From Erwinia rhapontici (GTDB lineage Bacteria; Pseudomonadota; Gammaproteobacteria; Enterobacterales; Enterobacteriaceae): a stretch of DNA of 64,000 nt. Each line of letters begins with the position of its first letter. The stretch's first letter is position 1. Where the stretch lies: the NCBI RefSeq assembly GCF_012271765.1, contig NZ_VRKO01000010.1:690884-754883 (forward strand), written 5' to 3'. Under the pieces are notes generated by a model, which was not told where the DNA came from, ran no database searches, and was given only the letters and a program-made list of their open reading frames with translations. The translations under genes and the position numbers were made by a program. Shown one piece after another: positions 47,894 to 58,084 of this stretch.

Positions 47894-48751
47894 ATGTCGT
47901 ACCAGTGTCCTCTCTGCCAGCAACCGCTGCTGTTTAATCAGCGTATTTACAGCTGCTCAAATCATCATCAGTTTGATCAGGCGAAAGAGGGCTACGTCAA
48001 TTTGTTGCCGGTACAGCATAAACGCTCTAAACAGCCGGGTGACAGCGCTGACATGATGCAGGCAAGACGCAACTTCCTGGATGCCGGGCACTACCAGCCG
48101 CTGCAACAACAGGTCTGTGATTTACTGGTGCGTGTTTTGCCACAGCCGCCTGTCAGCGTGCTGGATATTGGCTGTGGGGAGGGGTATTACACCCATGAAG
48201 TGGCCAACCGCCTGGAAGCGCAGGGGGAGGCGAAAGTCTACGGTCTGGATGTGGCGAAGATTGCCGTTCGTGCCGGGGCAAAGCGTTATGGCAACGTTGA
48301 GTTCTGCGTGGCTTCCAGCCATCGTCTGCCGTTCAGTGATAATCAGTTTGATGCCGTGCTGCGCATCTACGCACCCTGCAAGGCTGAGGAGTTGGCACGC
48401 GTAGTCAGACCTCAGGGCTACGTGTTGACAGTGACGCCCGGTCCACGCCATCTGATGCAGTTTAAAGCGCTGATTTACCAGGATGTGCAGTTGCACGATA
48501 CCACGCCTGAAGAGATGCCTGGCTTTACGCTGGTCGAAGAGCAGCAGCTAAGCTATCCCATGACATTGAACAGCGAAGAGTCTGGCGCCTTGTTGCAGAT
48601 GACGCCTTTCGCCTGGCGTGCGCGCCCTGAAGTGTGGGGAATTCTTGCCACCACCGAACAGTTCTCCTGTGAGACCGACTTCACCCTGCGTCTGTGGCAG
48701 CGCGACAGCGCTTCTGTCATCGCGATGGATGTTAGCGACTCTCCAGCATAA
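47894..48751 (+). CDS. rlmA: RlmA, 23S rRNA m1G745 methyltransferase
   Basis: Methylates G745 in 23S rRNA. ATG 47894 ([12 protein letters not shown]) gives 285 residues, somewhat longer than E. coli (269) at the C-terminus. The N-terminal zinc finger has CPLC...CSNHH (C5, C8, C21, H25), and SAM motif I is [12 protein letters not shown]. Its 3' end overlaps yobD by 20 bases in convergent direction; mntP, next to it in E. coli, is missing. Confidence 0.95.
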   Translation: MSYQCPLCQQPLLFNQRIYSCSNHHQFDQAKEGYVNLLPVQHKRSKQPGDSADMMQARRNFLDAGHYQPLQQQVCDLLVRVLPQPPVSVLDIGCGEGYYTHEVANRLEAQGEAKVYGLDVAKIAVRAGAKRYGNVEFCVASSHRLPFSDNQFDAVLRIYAPCKAEELARVVRPQGYVLTVTPGPRHLMQFKALIYQDVQLHDTTPEEMPGFTLVEEQQLSYPMTLNSEESGALLQMTPFAWRARPEVWGILATTEQFSCETDFTLRLWQRDSASVIAMDVSDSPA

Positions 48752-49190
48752 CCTGATAAATCTTCTCCAGATCGTCGAGCTGACGCACATGGATCAGTAA
48801 ACGACGGTTTTCCAGTGCAATCACCAGCACGCCATCTTCAGACAGGTTGATGGCGCTGATACGCCCCCAGGGGATAAAAACGTTAGCGTAGAAAAAACCA
48901 TGCTGCTTTAGCAGCAGCTTCGGTGCGCGTATCCAGAATAACCACGCCGTCAACGCACCCAGCGCCATGAGCAACAGAGTGGTGATCTGCGGACCCTGGT
49001 CACTCACATTCTTGTATAAGAGAATACCCAGCAGGACGATGAAAATCAGGCTGTCGAGCTTATTACGCCGTTGCAACAGGACTTTCAGCCGCGTTGGACC
49101 CTGCAAACGGTCCATGATCAGTTCGTCGTAAAGCCCATAAAGAAAAATCAAAACAATAAACAGAATAATCAGGTAATCAGTCAAAAACAT
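48732..49190 (-). CDS. yobD: YobD, inner-membrane DUF986 protein
   Basis: 152 residues from ATG 49190, the E. coli length. Three hydrophobic helices ([46 protein letters not shown]) and a soluble C-terminus with [19 protein letters not shown]. It follows the manXYZ terminator, as in E. coli. Function unknown. Confidence 0.93.
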   Translation of the reverse strand: MFLTDYLIILFIVLIFLYGLYDELIMDRLQGPTRLKVLLQRRNKLDSLIFIVLLGILLYKNVSDQGPQITTLLLMALGALTAWLFWIRAPKLLLKQHGFFYANVFIPWGRISAINLSEDGVLVIALENRRLLIHVRQLDDLEKIYQVMLESR

Positions 49191-49198
49191 ATCAGCGT

Positions 49199-49229
49199 CC
49201 AAAAAAAGGGCCAGACTGTGCTGGCCCCT
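49199..49229 (-). terminator. Terminator of manXYZ
   Basis: On the minus strand the stem GGGCCAG / CTGGCCC is followed by seven T. A second GC-rich hairpin (GCCCCC / GGGGGC) lies closer to the manZ stop at about 49264-49280. Confidence 0.88.
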
Positions 49230-49308
49230 GAGAGAATATGTGATGAACACATCCTGGTTCAAGCCCCCAGGAGGGGGCTCGAATGATTTAGCGTTTAGTG
49301 ATACGTTG

Positions 49309-50157
49309 TTAAACGCCCAGCAGGCCGACCCAGTAACCGAAAATACCAATCACGAAGAACCCCATGATAATCCACAATGCGTTGACTTTGCGACGCAGCA
49401 GCCACATACACCCGAAGGTCAACAGCAGCGGAATTAAGCCCGGCATCAACTGATCAAGAATGGATTGCACAGTGGTGACCGTAGTTTTTCCGGTCTGGTC
49501 AGTGATCCTCGATACCACCAGCGGCACGTTAACGTGGGTCCATTTGTTGACCAGCGCCCCCATCACAAAGAGGCCGAGAATGGACGCCCCCTCAGTCAGT
49601 TTTTGCAGGAAGCCGCCGCCCATATCACTGACGATATCCACCCCTTTGCGGTAGCCATAAGCCACGCCGTAATAACGTACCAGTAAACGCACCAGGTTAA
49701 ACAGTACGAAGAACAGCAGTGGGCCCAGCAGGCTGCCACTCATGGCGATACCCGCACCCAGTGCCGCAAATACCGGGCGCACGGTTCCCCAGAAGATCGG
49801 GTCACCCACGCCGGCCAGCGGCCCCATCAGGCCCACCTTGATACCGTTAATCGCGGCATCATCGATGGCGGCACCGTTCGCACGCTGCTCTTCCATCGCC
49901 ATCGTTACGCCGAGCACGGGTGCGGCAACGTAGGGATGGGTATTAAAGAATTCCAGATGGCGTTTGATCGCCTGTTTACGGTCGTCGTTGTTCTCCGGAT
50001 ACAGACGGCGGATCACCGGCACCATGGAATAACAGAATCCCAGCGCCTGCATACGTTCGAAGTTCCACGAACCCTGGAACAGGTTTGAGCGTAAGAACAC
50101 ACCGCGGATGTCGCCTGGTGTTAATTTCTTCTGCGTAGTGGTAGTTGTATCAACCAT
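49309..50157 (-). CDS. manZ: ManZ, mannose PTS permease IID
   Basis: Membrane IID subunit of the mannose/glucose phosphotransferase system. ATG 50157 (MVDTTTT) matches E. coli; 282 residues. Blocks LFQGSWNFERMQALGFCYSM, PLAGVGDPIFWGT and LTEGASILGLFVMGALVNKW are conserved. Last gene of the operon. The complex is also the entry route of some phages and bacteriocins in related bacteria. Confidence 0.97.
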   Translation of the reverse strand: MVDTTTTTQKKLTPGDIRGVFLRSNLFQGSWNFERMQALGFCYSMVPVIRRLYPENNDDRKQAIKRHLEFFNTHPYVAAPVLGVTMAMEEQRANGAAIDDAAINGIKVGLMGPLAGVGDPIFWGTVRPVFAALGAGIAMSGSLLGPLLFFVLFNLVRLLVRYYGVAYGYRKGVDIVSDMGGGFLQKLTEGASILGLFVMGALVNKWTHVNVPLVVSRITDQTGKTTVTTVQSILDQLMPGLIPLLLTFGCMWLLRRKVNALWIIMGFFVIGIFGYWVGLLGV

Positions 50158-50172
50158 TTCTCTCACCTTTCC

Positions 50173-50973
50173 TTAATCGAGTTCGTTATCAAGGTCATTA
50201 TTCGCCGGGCCTGAGGCCTGCGCACCAGCAACACGGTTATATTTCGGTGCCAGCTGGATGTACAGGATGGCCATCACCACACCAATCACGCCCAGCGCAA
50301 CCAGGTTGAAGCTGGTGAATGCCGCGGTCACGAAACCGAGGTAGAAGAACGGCATCAGATAACCGGCACGCATCATGTTAATCACCATCGCGTAACCCAC
50401 CACCACGATCATGCCACCGGCAATATTCAGGCCGTTAGTGACCACGTCTGGGATCGAGTTCAGCAGTTCCTGCACGATGTGGGTGCCCACAGAGACGCCA
50501 ACAATCAGTGCCGGGATGGCGATACGCATCGCCTGCAATACCAGCGCAGAGACGTGGATCCATGAGATAGCGGTTAAATTACCTTTTTCGGCTGCCTTAT
50601 CGGCCGCATGCTGGAAGGCAACGGTGATGGTACGCACGATGATGGTCAGCACCTGACCAGCTGCTGCCAGCGGGATAGCAAGGGCAATACCAGCACCCAC
50701 GCTCTGCCCACCCGCAATAACCAGAATGGTCGAGATGATAGACGCCAGTGCGGCATCCGGGGCCACGGCGGCACCGATATTCATCCAGCCCAGCGCGATC
50801 ATCTCCAGCGTACCACCGATGATAATGCCTGTTTTCATATCGCCGAGAACGGCGCCAATTAACGTACAGGCCACTAATGGCCTGTGGAACTGAAATTCAT
50901 CGAGGATTGATCCCATACCTGCAATACAGGCGACGATAAAAATCAGAACAATTTGCAGCGTGGTAATCTCCAT
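50173..50973 (-). CDS. manY: ManY, mannose PTS permease IIC
   Basis: IIC subunit forming the sugar path with ManZ. ATG 50973 (MEITTLQIVL) gives 266 residues, as in E. coli. Hydrophobic throughout, with GTLEMIALGWMNIGAAVAPD and AFQHAADKAAEKGNL. It is 15 bases before manZ. Confidence 0.97.
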   Translation of the reverse strand: MEITTLQIVLIFIVACIAGMGSILDEFQFHRPLVACTLIGAVLGDMKTGIIIGGTLEMIALGWMNIGAAVAPDAALASIISTILVIAGGQSVGAGIALAIPLAAAGQVLTIIVRTITVAFQHAADKAAEKGNLTAISWIHVSALVLQAMRIAIPALIVGVSVGTHIVQELLNSIPDVVTNGLNIAGGMIVVVGYAMVINMMRAGYLMPFFYLGFVTAAFTSFNLVALGVIGVVMAILYIQLAPKYNRVAGAQASGPANNDLDNELD

Positions 50974-51030
50974 TACACTTTTCCTCTTTAATGCCAGAAC
51001 GGAGTTCAACCTGAAACATCAGGCCACGGG

Positions 51031-51990
51031 CTACTGAGCTATTTTGCCGATCAGGTCCATCATTTTCAGTTTCTGATCGCTGGAGACTTTGCGCACTTCC
51101 AGCTCGATACCGCGTTCGTTGAGTTTTTTAAACGCCTCAATATCTTTGGCATCGACCGAGACAGCATTATTCACCTGGGTTTTCCCCTGACGAAATGCCA
51201 TACCACCAATATTCACTGAGGGGATCGTCACACCTTCTTCGACCAGGCGAACAACGTCGGTGGGATTGGTAAATAACAACATGACTTTGTCTTTGCCATA
51301 TTTTGGGTTATTCCACACACGGATCATCTTGGCGACATCCACCACATGAGCGGTAACGCCGGGTGGGGCAACCTGAGTGAGAAGCGTTTTACGGACGTTG
51401 TCGGCGGCGACTTCATCACTGACGACAATAATACGTGTGACGTTAGTTTCTTTGGTCCAGCGTGTGGCAACTTGCCCGTGGATCAAGCGGTCATCGATAC
51501 GTGCCAGCCCGATTTTCATATGCTCACCGGGCTGAAGGGGAGCCTGCGGAGCGGCAGGGGCTTTTGTTATAGCGGCAGGCGTGGCTTCAGGAACTTTGGC
51601 TTTCAGTGCTTTGACGCCCTCGCGCCCGGTTTCAACGGCCAGTGCGACCAGTTCATCGAACGTGGGGTTATCGTCACGTGCCATCAGCACTTCGACCAGC
51701 ATCGGAATATTGACCCCGGCGACAACGTCATAACCTGGTTTATCGACAACAAGGCGGCTGGCGGCGTTAAACGGGCTGCCTCCCCATGTATCAACCAGAA
51801 ACAGCACGCCCTGCGTACTGTCCATCTCAGCCAGCCGCGCCTGGTATTTCTCCATCAGCGTTTCGGCGTTTTCCCCGGGGACAAAGTCGATCCAGCCGAC
51901 ATTTTCCTGTTCCCCTAACAGCATTTCGGCGGTTTTCAGCAGTTGCTCTGCTGCCCAGCCGTGCGTGCCAATCATAATAGCAATAGTCAC
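51031..51990 (-). CDS. manX: ManX, mannose PTS IIAB
   Basis: Cytoplasmic phosphotransfer subunit. The IIA domain has the phospho-His in IGTHGWAAEQ (H10). An Ala/Pro linker lies at about residues 133-152. The IIB domain has phospho-His in RIDDRLIHGQVATRW (near residue 171). It has 319 residues (E. coli 323; the linker is shorter). It starts with GTG behind a strong AGGAGG site. First gene of manXYZ. Confidence 0.97.
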   Translation of the reverse strand: MTIAIMIGTHGWAAEQLLKTAEMLLGEQENVGWIDFVPGENAETLMEKYQARLAEMDSTQGVLFLVDTWGGSPFNAASRLVVDKPGYDVVAGVNIPMLVEVLMARDDNPTFDELVALAVETGREGVKALKAKVPEATPAAITKAPAAPQAPLQPGEHMKIGLARIDDRLIHGQVATRWTKETNVTRIIVVSDEVAADNVRKTLLTQVAPPGVTAHVVDVAKMIRVWNNPKYGKDKVMLLFTNPTDVVRLVEEGVTIPSVNIGGMAFRQGKTQVNNAVSVDAKDIEAFKKLNERGIELEVRKVSSDQKLKMMDLIGKIAQ

Positions 51991-52143
51991 TTGCTACCTC
52001 CTGTATCAGTTGGCAACGGCTTTGTCTGCAAGCCGCGCGAGGTTCACCTGAATCCTGTTGCATCCAGTATGATTGAGGTCCAACTTTTAGTGCAGCGCGG
52101 TGAGAATGTATCAGCGCCTTTAAACACACAGCGTAGTAACGGG

Positions 52144-52189
52144 AATTATTTTAGTACGCGAAAAAATAAATTATGTGACGGTGCTCAGC
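52144..52189. promoter_or_regulatory. Mlc/NagC-like operator and CRP-like site upstream of manX
   Basis: An AT-rich imperfect dyad (AATTATTTT ... AAAATAAATT) with a CGCG centre lies at 52144-52172, followed by TGTGA-N6-TCAGC at 52175-52190. E. coli manX is repressed by Mlc and activated by CRP, so the pairing is expected. Exact boxes are not proven. Confidence 0.45.
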
Positions 52190-52319
52190 TATTTAGACGT
52201 TAATCGCGATTTCTGGAACGTTGATGAAACATTATCCAGAAATGTGCAGCACGCCGCGGGAGTGTAAGAAATTATTTTGACGCGCATGTTTCACCTGATA
52301 GAGTAGGGATCCTTTTTCA

Positions 52320-52507
52320 ATACAGGAGTAACGGGCCTCAGCCCTCCCTATGGACTGTCACCGAAGTCGCTCAATGATGCCGCCGGGCTTTCCGGTACCG
52401 CTTTTAACGTCTCCTGACGTAACCGTACATTCCTCTTGTTGTCATCCCTGCTGCACGCTCATTCGAACGTCTGCTGCGTATTGCCGTTCCTTTTTCCGGA
52501 GTCTGTC
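52320..52507 (+). other. Possible structured leader of yoaE
   Basis: Gene-free with several short hairpins (GGGC-CTCA-GCCC, CCGGGCTTTCCGG, ACGTCTCCTGACGT) before a CGGAG ribosome site. It does not show the conserved core of the yybP-ykoY manganese riboswitch found before other TerC-type genes, as far as can be judged by eye. Confidence 0.3.
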
Positions 52508-54070
52508 ATGGAATTTCTCTTAGACCCCTCAATCTGGGCAGGTCTCTTCACGCTCATCGTTCTTGAGATCGTGCTGGGTATTGATAACCTGGTCTTTATT
52601 GCCATCCTCGCTGACAAACTGCCACCGAAGCAGCGCGATAAAGCGCGTCTTATTGGCCTGTCGCTGGCGCTGATTATGCGTCTGGGACTGCTGTCGCTGA
52701 TTTCATGGATTGTGACGTTAACCACCCCGCTGTTTAGCATTGGCGAGTTCAGCTTCTCCGGACGCGACCTTATTCTGCTGCTCGGGGGACTTTTCCTGTT
52801 GTTCAAAGCCACGATGGAACTCCATGAACGGTTGGAAAACCGCGACATGAACGCCGGCGGGAATAAAGGTTATGCCAGTTTCTGGGCAGTAGTGGTGCAG
52901 ATCGTTATTCTTGATGCCGTGTTCTCGCTTGATGCCGTGATCACAGCGGTCGGGATGGTAAACAACCTGGCGATTATGATGACGGCCGTGGTGATCGCGA
53001 TGGGTGTGATGTTGCTGGCGTCTAAGCCGCTGACAAACTTCGTCAACGCGCACCCAACGGTAGTGGTGCTGTGTCTGAGCTTCCTGCTGATGATTGGTCT
53101 CAGCCTGGTGGCAGAAGGCTTTGGTTTCCATATACCAAAAGGTTACCTGTATGCCGCGATTGGCTTCTCAATCCTGATTGAGTTGTTCAACCAGATTGCG
53201 CGCCATAACTTTATGCGCCATCAGGAAAGACGACCAATGCGTGAGCGTACCGCTGAGGCGATTCAGCGCCTGATGGGGGGCCGCCGCCAGAGCGAAAATC
53301 ACAACAGTGAGAGTAGCGAAGTTGCCGCGATCATGCCGCAGGAAGCGTTTAAAGACGAAGAGCGTTACATGATTAATGGCGTACTGACGCTGGCTTCACG
53401 CTCCGTACGCAGCATTATGACGCCACGCGGTGAGATCTCCTGGGTGGATGCAACGCGCCCGATGGACGAAATTCGCCTCCAGCTTCTGGACACGCCGCAC
53501 AGCTTATTCCCGGTCTGTCGTGGAGAGCTGGATGAAATCATCGGCGTGGTGCGTGCCAAAGAGCTGCTGGTTGCCCTCGATCATGGTATTGATGTTGCCA
53601 GCTTTGCCTCGGGCACACCGCCGATTATCGTGCCGGAGACGCTTGACCCGCTGAATCTGCTGGGCGTGCTGCGCCGCGCCAAAGGCAGCTTTGTGGTCGT
53701 GACCAATGAGTTCGGTGTGGTGCAGGGGTTGATTACGCCGCTGGATGTGCTGGAAGCGATTGCGGGTGAATTCCCGGACGAAGATGAAACCCCGGATATT
53801 ATCGCAGATGGTGATGGATGGCTGGTGAAAGGCGGTACGGATCTGCACTCGCTGCAGCAGTTGCTGGATACGCAGGAACTGGTAAGGCCGGAAGACGATC
53901 ATGCATCGCTGGCGGGTCTGTTGATTGAGCAGAAAGGGCAGTTACCTAAGCCTGGTGAAGTCATTGAGCTACTGCCACTGCGCTTTCAGATTATCGAAGC
54001 CACTGATTATCGCATTGACCTGGTTCGTGTGACGAAACAGCGCGATGAGCACGACGAAGACGAACAATAA
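52508..54070 (+). CDS. yoaE: YoaE, TerC-family membrane protein with CBS and CorC domains
   Basis: 520 residues (E. coli 518). The N-terminal TerC domain has seven or so helices ([38 protein letters not shown]), with the acidic residues typical of the family. Two CBS domains follow ([33 protein letters not shown]), then a CorC/HlyC transporter-associated domain near the end. Probably a metal-ion transporter; the ion is not established. ATG 52508 chosen over the longer upstream frame by alignment and a CGGAG site. Confidence 0.95.
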   Translation: MEFLLDPSIWAGLFTLIVLEIVLGIDNLVFIAILADKLPPKQRDKARLIGLSLALIMRLGLLSLISWIVTLTTPLFSIGEFSFSGRDLILLLGGLFLLFKATMELHERLENRDMNAGGNKGYASFWAVVVQIVILDAVFSLDAVITAVGMVNNLAIMMTAVVIAMGVMLLASKPLTNFVNAHPTVVVLCLSFLLMIGLSLVAEGFGFHIPKGYLYAAIGFSILIELFNQIARHNFMRHQERRPMRERTAEAIQRLMGGRRQSENHNSESSEVAAIMPQEAFKDEERYMINGVLTLASRSVRSIMTPRGEISWVDATRPMDEIRLQLLDTPHSLFPVCRGELDEIIGVVRAKELLVALDHGIDVASFASGTPPIIVPETLDPLNLLGVLRRAKGSFVVVTNEFGVVQGLITPLDVLEAIAGEFPDEDETPDIIADGDGWLVKGGTDLHSLQQLLDTQELVRPEDDHASLAGLLIEQKGQLPKPGEVIELLPLRFQIIEATDYRIDLVRVTKQRDEHDEDEQ

Positions 54071-54104
54071 AAAAAGGGCGCCAGGTCTTCACCGGGCGCC
54101 CCTT
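54071..54104 (-). terminator. Terminator downstream of pdeD (minus strand)
   Basis: Stem GGGCGCC / GGCGCCC with T-run on the minus strand (the AAAAAAA after yoaE). It lies past the pdeD stop. Confidence 0.75.
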
Positions 54105-54116
54105 AACAATATTGTT

Positions 54117-54148
54117 ACGGGCAGAACCTGCAAAGGTCTGCCCGTTTT
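54117..54148 (+). terminator. Terminator of yoaE
   Basis: Stem CGGGCAGA / TCTGCCCG followed by TTTT, just before the convergent pdeD stop. Confidence 0.75.
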
Positions 54149-54151
54149 CGA

Positions 54152-55714
54152 TCAGGCATCCAGTGTTTCTTCATGATTCACCAACCAGTCAGGGAAATCC
54201 CCTAATGGCATCGGGCGGGCATAGAAGTAACCCTGCAACACATCCACGCCTTTCTCACGTAGATAAGCCGCCTGCTCTGCGGTTTCCACCCCTTCGGCTA
54301 CCAGGCTGATATTCAGCCGTTGCGCCAGCGAGATCACCATGTCGGTCACCGTCGCATTAATCGCATCTGTTCCAATCGCCGCTGTGAACACCTTATCGAT
54401 TTTGAGCACGTCCGGGCTGAGTGTCTTCAGGTAGGAGAGCGAACTGTGCCCCGTACCAAAGTCATCAATAGCCAGTTTGACCCCAATCTTATGCAGATGG
54501 GAGACGACGCGCTGATCAACAACCGGCAGTGAATCACGCTCTGTCAGCTCAACGATAAGCTGAGGTTTCGGGTTTGCCGGCCACCACAGACGCTGTAAAT
54601 CATCAATAATCGCCCGATCGTGGAAGTGACTAGCTGCAACGTTGATAGCAATATGGAACGACTTACAGCCAGGCAAATCGGGCAGATGGCGAACCACCTC
54701 GCTGATAACAAAACGTGTCAGCGGGGCAATCAGATTCTGCCGTTCAGCCAGCGGGATAAACACATCCGGCGGTATCCATCCCTGACGGGGATTATGCCAG
54801 CGTAACAGCAGTTCAATACCGTCGCAGGCGCCGCTGCGAGCGTTGATCAGCGGCTGACAGTAAACCATAAACTCACGTGCGGTAATGCCATAGCTGATTT
54901 GCCAGGACAAACTCATGCGGTTGGCGGTTGCCAGCCAGACAATGTATCCCATCAGTAAACTTAACAGCAGCGCCAGTGGCAGTTGCGAAGGTACCGTCAT
55001 CAATGCCAGACGGGAAGGGGATGGCCCAAAAAGTGTAATAGAGAACGGGTAACGTAACGACGATTCTTCGTAGCTGACTTCATCTTCCGACGGCACCGCC
55101 GTTTCGATCATTGGGTTGCCGTATTCGAGACTCTTCCCACCGACATTGAAAATGGCGCGTTCTACCCAGGGGAGCGTTGGCTCCAACAGATAGTTGGTCA
55201 TCAGCTCAATGTTGATGATCTGAATAATACCTGAACGGTTATCCAGCGAACGCGGTGTCCAGAACAATAATACCGGAGACCCCTTAATCAGATGCTCATC
55301 CACCGCCAGCAGCATTCGCTGGTTATTCACCGCCAGTTCAGGGTAGTTATCAGTAAATGGAATATCCGAACTGCCATAAATGCTCGAACAATAAATCCGG
55401 TCTTCATCGACCAGTAAAATGGATCTGACCGTCTGTAATGACGCCAGTTTCTCAATCAGTGGGAAACGGATTTCACCACAGGTGAGCCCTACCAGACCAA
55501 TGGTGTTATTCGCCGCCACATCCAGTGGCGAAAACATGCGATCAAAACGCTGGATGGCATTATCGGCAAATGTGCGCGACTGCTGCTCTATTCGGCCTTT
55601 CTCTTCCATAAAACGGAAGGTTAATGTGAGAATGAGCACCAACGCGGCAACAACCGCAGCGATGAGTAACCGCTTACGGCGAAACTGTCCGAATACTTCC
55701 TGGGACATTTGCAT
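54152..55714 (-). CDS. pdeD: PdeD (YoaD), cyclic-di-GMP phosphodiesterase
   Basis: Membrane enzyme that hydrolyses c-di-GMP. An N-terminal helix (LLIAAVVAALVLILTLTFRF) is followed by a periplasmic CSS domain with the TCGE...YCSSIYG redox motif, a second helix near residue 250, then an EAL domain: IELLLRWHNPRQG (EAL signature in its ELL form), AIDDFGTGHSSLSYL, VKLAIDD metal ligands and LVAEGVETAEQ. The residues for activity seem intact. It has 520 residues; E. coli YoaD is 532. Confidence 0.92.
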   Translation of the reverse strand: MQMSQEVFGQFRRKRLLIAAVVAALVLILTLTFRFMEEKGRIEQQSRTFADNAIQRFDRMFSPLDVAANNTIGLVGLTCGEIRFPLIEKLASLQTVRSILLVDEDRIYCSSIYGSSDIPFTDNYPELAVNNQRMLLAVDEHLIKGSPVLLFWTPRSLDNRSGIIQIINIELMTNYLLEPTLPWVERAIFNVGGKSLEYGNPMIETAVPSEDEVSYEESSLRYPFSITLFGPSPSRLALMTVPSQLPLALLLSLLMGYIVWLATANRMSLSWQISYGITAREFMVYCQPLINARSGACDGIELLLRWHNPRQGWIPPDVFIPLAERQNLIAPLTRFVISEVVRHLPDLPGCKSFHIAINVAASHFHDRAIIDDLQRLWWPANPKPQLIVELTERDSLPVVDQRVVSHLHKIGVKLAIDDFGTGHSSLSYLKTLSPDVLKIDKVFTAAIGTDAINATVTDMVISLAQRLNISLVAEGVETAEQAAYLREKGVDVLQGYFYARPMPLGDFPDWLVNHEETLDA

Positions 55715-55918
55715 CAGTAACCACCCTTAGATCAAGACGCGTATATAGAGACCGAATACCAATTATCGGCAACTGAGGCATTAAGTTTAGTAGTGTTGAA
55801 GAGAAAAGCTGAATGGCTCAAAAACAGGAACTTACTCTCACAAGACACGCCAAAACACTTTAGCTATTTCCTGCTGTTGGCGATAGCCGGGAGCTAAACT
55901 ATTTTTGCTGAATGGCGC

Positions 55919-55948
55919 AAAAAGAAACGCCACCGGGGAGGTGGCGTT
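55919..55948 (-). terminator. Terminator of sdaA
   Basis: Arms AACGCCACC / GGTGGCGTT, then TCTTTTT on the minus strand. Confidence 0.9.
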
Positions 55949-55954
55949 GATGAA

Positions 55955-57319
55955 TCAATCACACTGGACTTTTATCGCCAGTCCACCGCGCGATGTCTCG
56001 CGGTATTTAGCATTCATATCCTTGCCCGTCTCGTACATGGTCTCGATCACTTTATCGAGTGAGACGCGCGCTTCGCTGGTACGGCGCATCGCCATACGGG
56101 CGGAGTTAATCGCTTTTACCGAGGCAATCGCATTACGTTCAATGCACGGCACCTGCACCTGTCCGGCAACCGGGTCACAGGTCAGCCCCAGATTGTGCTC
56201 CATGCCGATTTCCGCCGCCACACAGACCTGCTCCGGGCTAGCCCCCAGCAGTTCTGCCAGACCCGCCGCCGCCATGGAGCAGGCAACGCCCACTTCACCC
56301 TGGCAACCGACTTCCGCGCCGGAGATAGAGGCGTTCATTTTATACAGAATGCCAATGGCGCCAGAGGCCATAAAGTAACGGGTAAAGATTTCAGGGGTGA
56401 CAGGCTCAATAAAGTGGTCATAGTAAGCCAGTACCGCAGGGACGATGCCGCATGCGCCGTTAGTCGGTGCCGTCACAACACGGCCACCGGCCGCATTCTC
56501 TTCATTCACGGCGAGAGCAAACATATTGACCCAGTCGATGACAATCATCGGGTCGCTGGACATTTTATCAGAGGACACCAGCAGGCGGCGCAGCGCCGAA
56601 GCACGGCGCGGTACACGCAGTGGGCCTGGCAGCACGCCTTCAGTGTTCAACCCGCGATCGATACATTCACGCATCGTCTGCCAGATATCGGTGAAATAGC
56701 GCTCGATATCGGCACGGCTGTGCACGGCCTGTTCGTTCTTCATGATCATGCCGGAGAGCGACAGTCCGGTCATCTGGCAGTGGGCCAGCATCTCTTTTGC
56801 CGAGTTGAACGGATAAGGAACGGCGACTTCATTCACCACCGATTTACCGAAGTTCTCTTCGTCAACAATAAAGCCGCCGCCAACAGAATAGTAGGTTTTG
56901 CTGTAGATACGCAGGTCGCCAGCAAAAGCGTGAATGGTCATGCCATTCTCATGCAGCGACAGGTTATCGCTGCGGAACACCATGCCGCCTTCACGTGGGA
57001 AATCAACTTCGTGGGCACCGCTGGCCAGCAGCAGGCGCTGGCGCTCTTCGACATCACGGATAAAGGCAGGGATAGCATCGATATCAACGCTTTCCGGCGA
57101 GGCGCCAGACAGCCCCATAATAATGGCGATATCGGTATGGTGGCCTTTGCCCGTCAGGGACAGAGAACCATAGACATCGACAGCAATACGCGTCACCGAA
57201 GAGAGCTGGCGATTGTTCACCAGATCGTCGACGAACTGTTTGCCGGCTTTCATTGGGCCAACCGTATGAGAACTTGACGGGCCAATGCCGATCTTAAACA
57301 TGTCGAAAACGCTAATCAC
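55955..57319 (-). CDS. sdaA: SdaA, L-serine ammonia-lyase I
   Basis: Iron-sulfur L-serine deaminase giving pyruvate and ammonia. It has 454 residues, equal to E. coli. The N-terminal beta domain has IGPSSSHTVGPM; the catalytic domain has the Fe-S cysteine regions GCQGEVGVACSM and LTCDPVAGQV, plus APTNGACGIVPAVL. The gene is monocistronic with its own terminator. A 360-codon frame antisense to it is a shadow. Confidence 0.97.
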   Translation of the reverse strand: MISVFDMFKIGIGPSSSHTVGPMKAGKQFVDDLVNNRQLSSVTRIAVDVYGSLSLTGKGHHTDIAIIMGLSGASPESVDIDAIPAFIRDVEERQRLLLASGAHEVDFPREGGMVFRSDNLSLHENGMTIHAFAGDLRIYSKTYYSVGGGFIVDEENFGKSVVNEVAVPYPFNSAKEMLAHCQMTGLSLSGMIMKNEQAVHSRADIERYFTDIWQTMRECIDRGLNTEGVLPGPLRVPRRASALRRLLVSSDKMSSDPMIVIDWVNMFALAVNEENAAGGRVVTAPTNGACGIVPAVLAYYDHFIEPVTPEIFTRYFMASGAIGILYKMNASISGAEVGCQGEVGVACSMAAAGLAELLGASPEQVCVAAEIGMEHNLGLTCDPVAGQVQVPCIERNAIASVKAINSARMAMRRTSEARVSLDKVIETMYETGKDMNAKYRETSRGGLAIKVQCD

Positions 57320-57511
57320 GTTGTACGCTCCTTGGAGGATTTTTAATCACGCAGTGGGAGAAGATTTCGGGTACCCACAATTTGCGTGAAATATAAATGA
57401 AAAAACGCCGTATTGCAGTGATTTGGATCGCCATGTGGCAATAATCTGGTGAAAAATAATGTAAAGGCGCTTTTTGAAGCAACTAATGGCTGTATTTTAG
57501 CCTGTTTATCG

Positions 57512-58084
57512 TTATTTAGCCACTTGCAGGCTCAACTGGCGAATAATTCCGGCGGTCATACCCCAGATAAAGTAGTCATCGAACCATGAAAGCCAGACGC
57601 GGTGCATCTGTCCTGAGCGCTGGATATCCAACGGCGCATAACGCCCGAGACGCAGCGCTTCACGCAACGGCATCTCAAATACCGATTCCACTTCATCTTC
57701 ATTTGCATGCCAGTTAAGACCCGGCGGCAGCACGCCAACCACTGGCGTGACCTGAAAACCGGTGCTGCTGGTCACCGGGGGCAGCACGCCAATAACCCGC
57801 ACAGCATCGGGCGGTATGGCGACTTCTTCCTGCGCTTCACGCAGGGCGGTAGCCACCAGAGAAGCATCGCTGCTGTCCATCATGCCTCCGGGGAAAGCCA
57901 CCTGGCCCGCATGCTTGCGCAGTGACGCGGCGCGACGTGTCAGCAGTAACGTCGGTTCAGGATGCGCAATAATCGGCACCAGGACTGCAGCCTGTCGACG
58001 AGGCAAATTTTGCTGGCCTGCCTCTGGCAGTTGCAGCATGAAACGCGTCAGAAAGCGCGTGAGTGATGGATGCTCAGCGTTCAT
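57512..58084 (-). CDS. nudL: NudL, Nudix CoA pyrophosphatase
   Basis: 190 residues (E. coli 192). The Nudix box is [22 protein letters not shown] (positions about 66-88; key residues G, E, REAQEE). The CoA-type motif lies just upstream ([20 protein letters not shown]). Predicted to hydrolyse CoA or related diphosphates. Its start overlaps pabB by 11 bases, so translation is coupled. Confidence 0.93.
   Translation of the reverse strand: MNAEHPSLTRFLTRFMLQLPEAGQQNLPRRQAAVLVPIIAHPEPTLLLTRRAASLRKHAGQVAFPGGMMDSSDASLVATALREAQEEVAIPPDAVRVIGVLPPVTSSTGFQVTPVVGVLPPGLNWHANEDEVESVFEMPLREALRLGRYAPLDIQRSGQMHRVWLSWFDDYFIWGMTAGIIRQLSLQVAK

Noticed and set aside
52320-52507. yybP-ykoY manganese riboswitch before yoaE
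   Set aside because: Hairpins are present, but the conserved core of that riboswitch was not recognised by eye.
56195-57277. 360-codon plus-strand frame
   Set aside because: Fully antisense to sdaA; open only because of the GC-rich codon pattern of sdaA.
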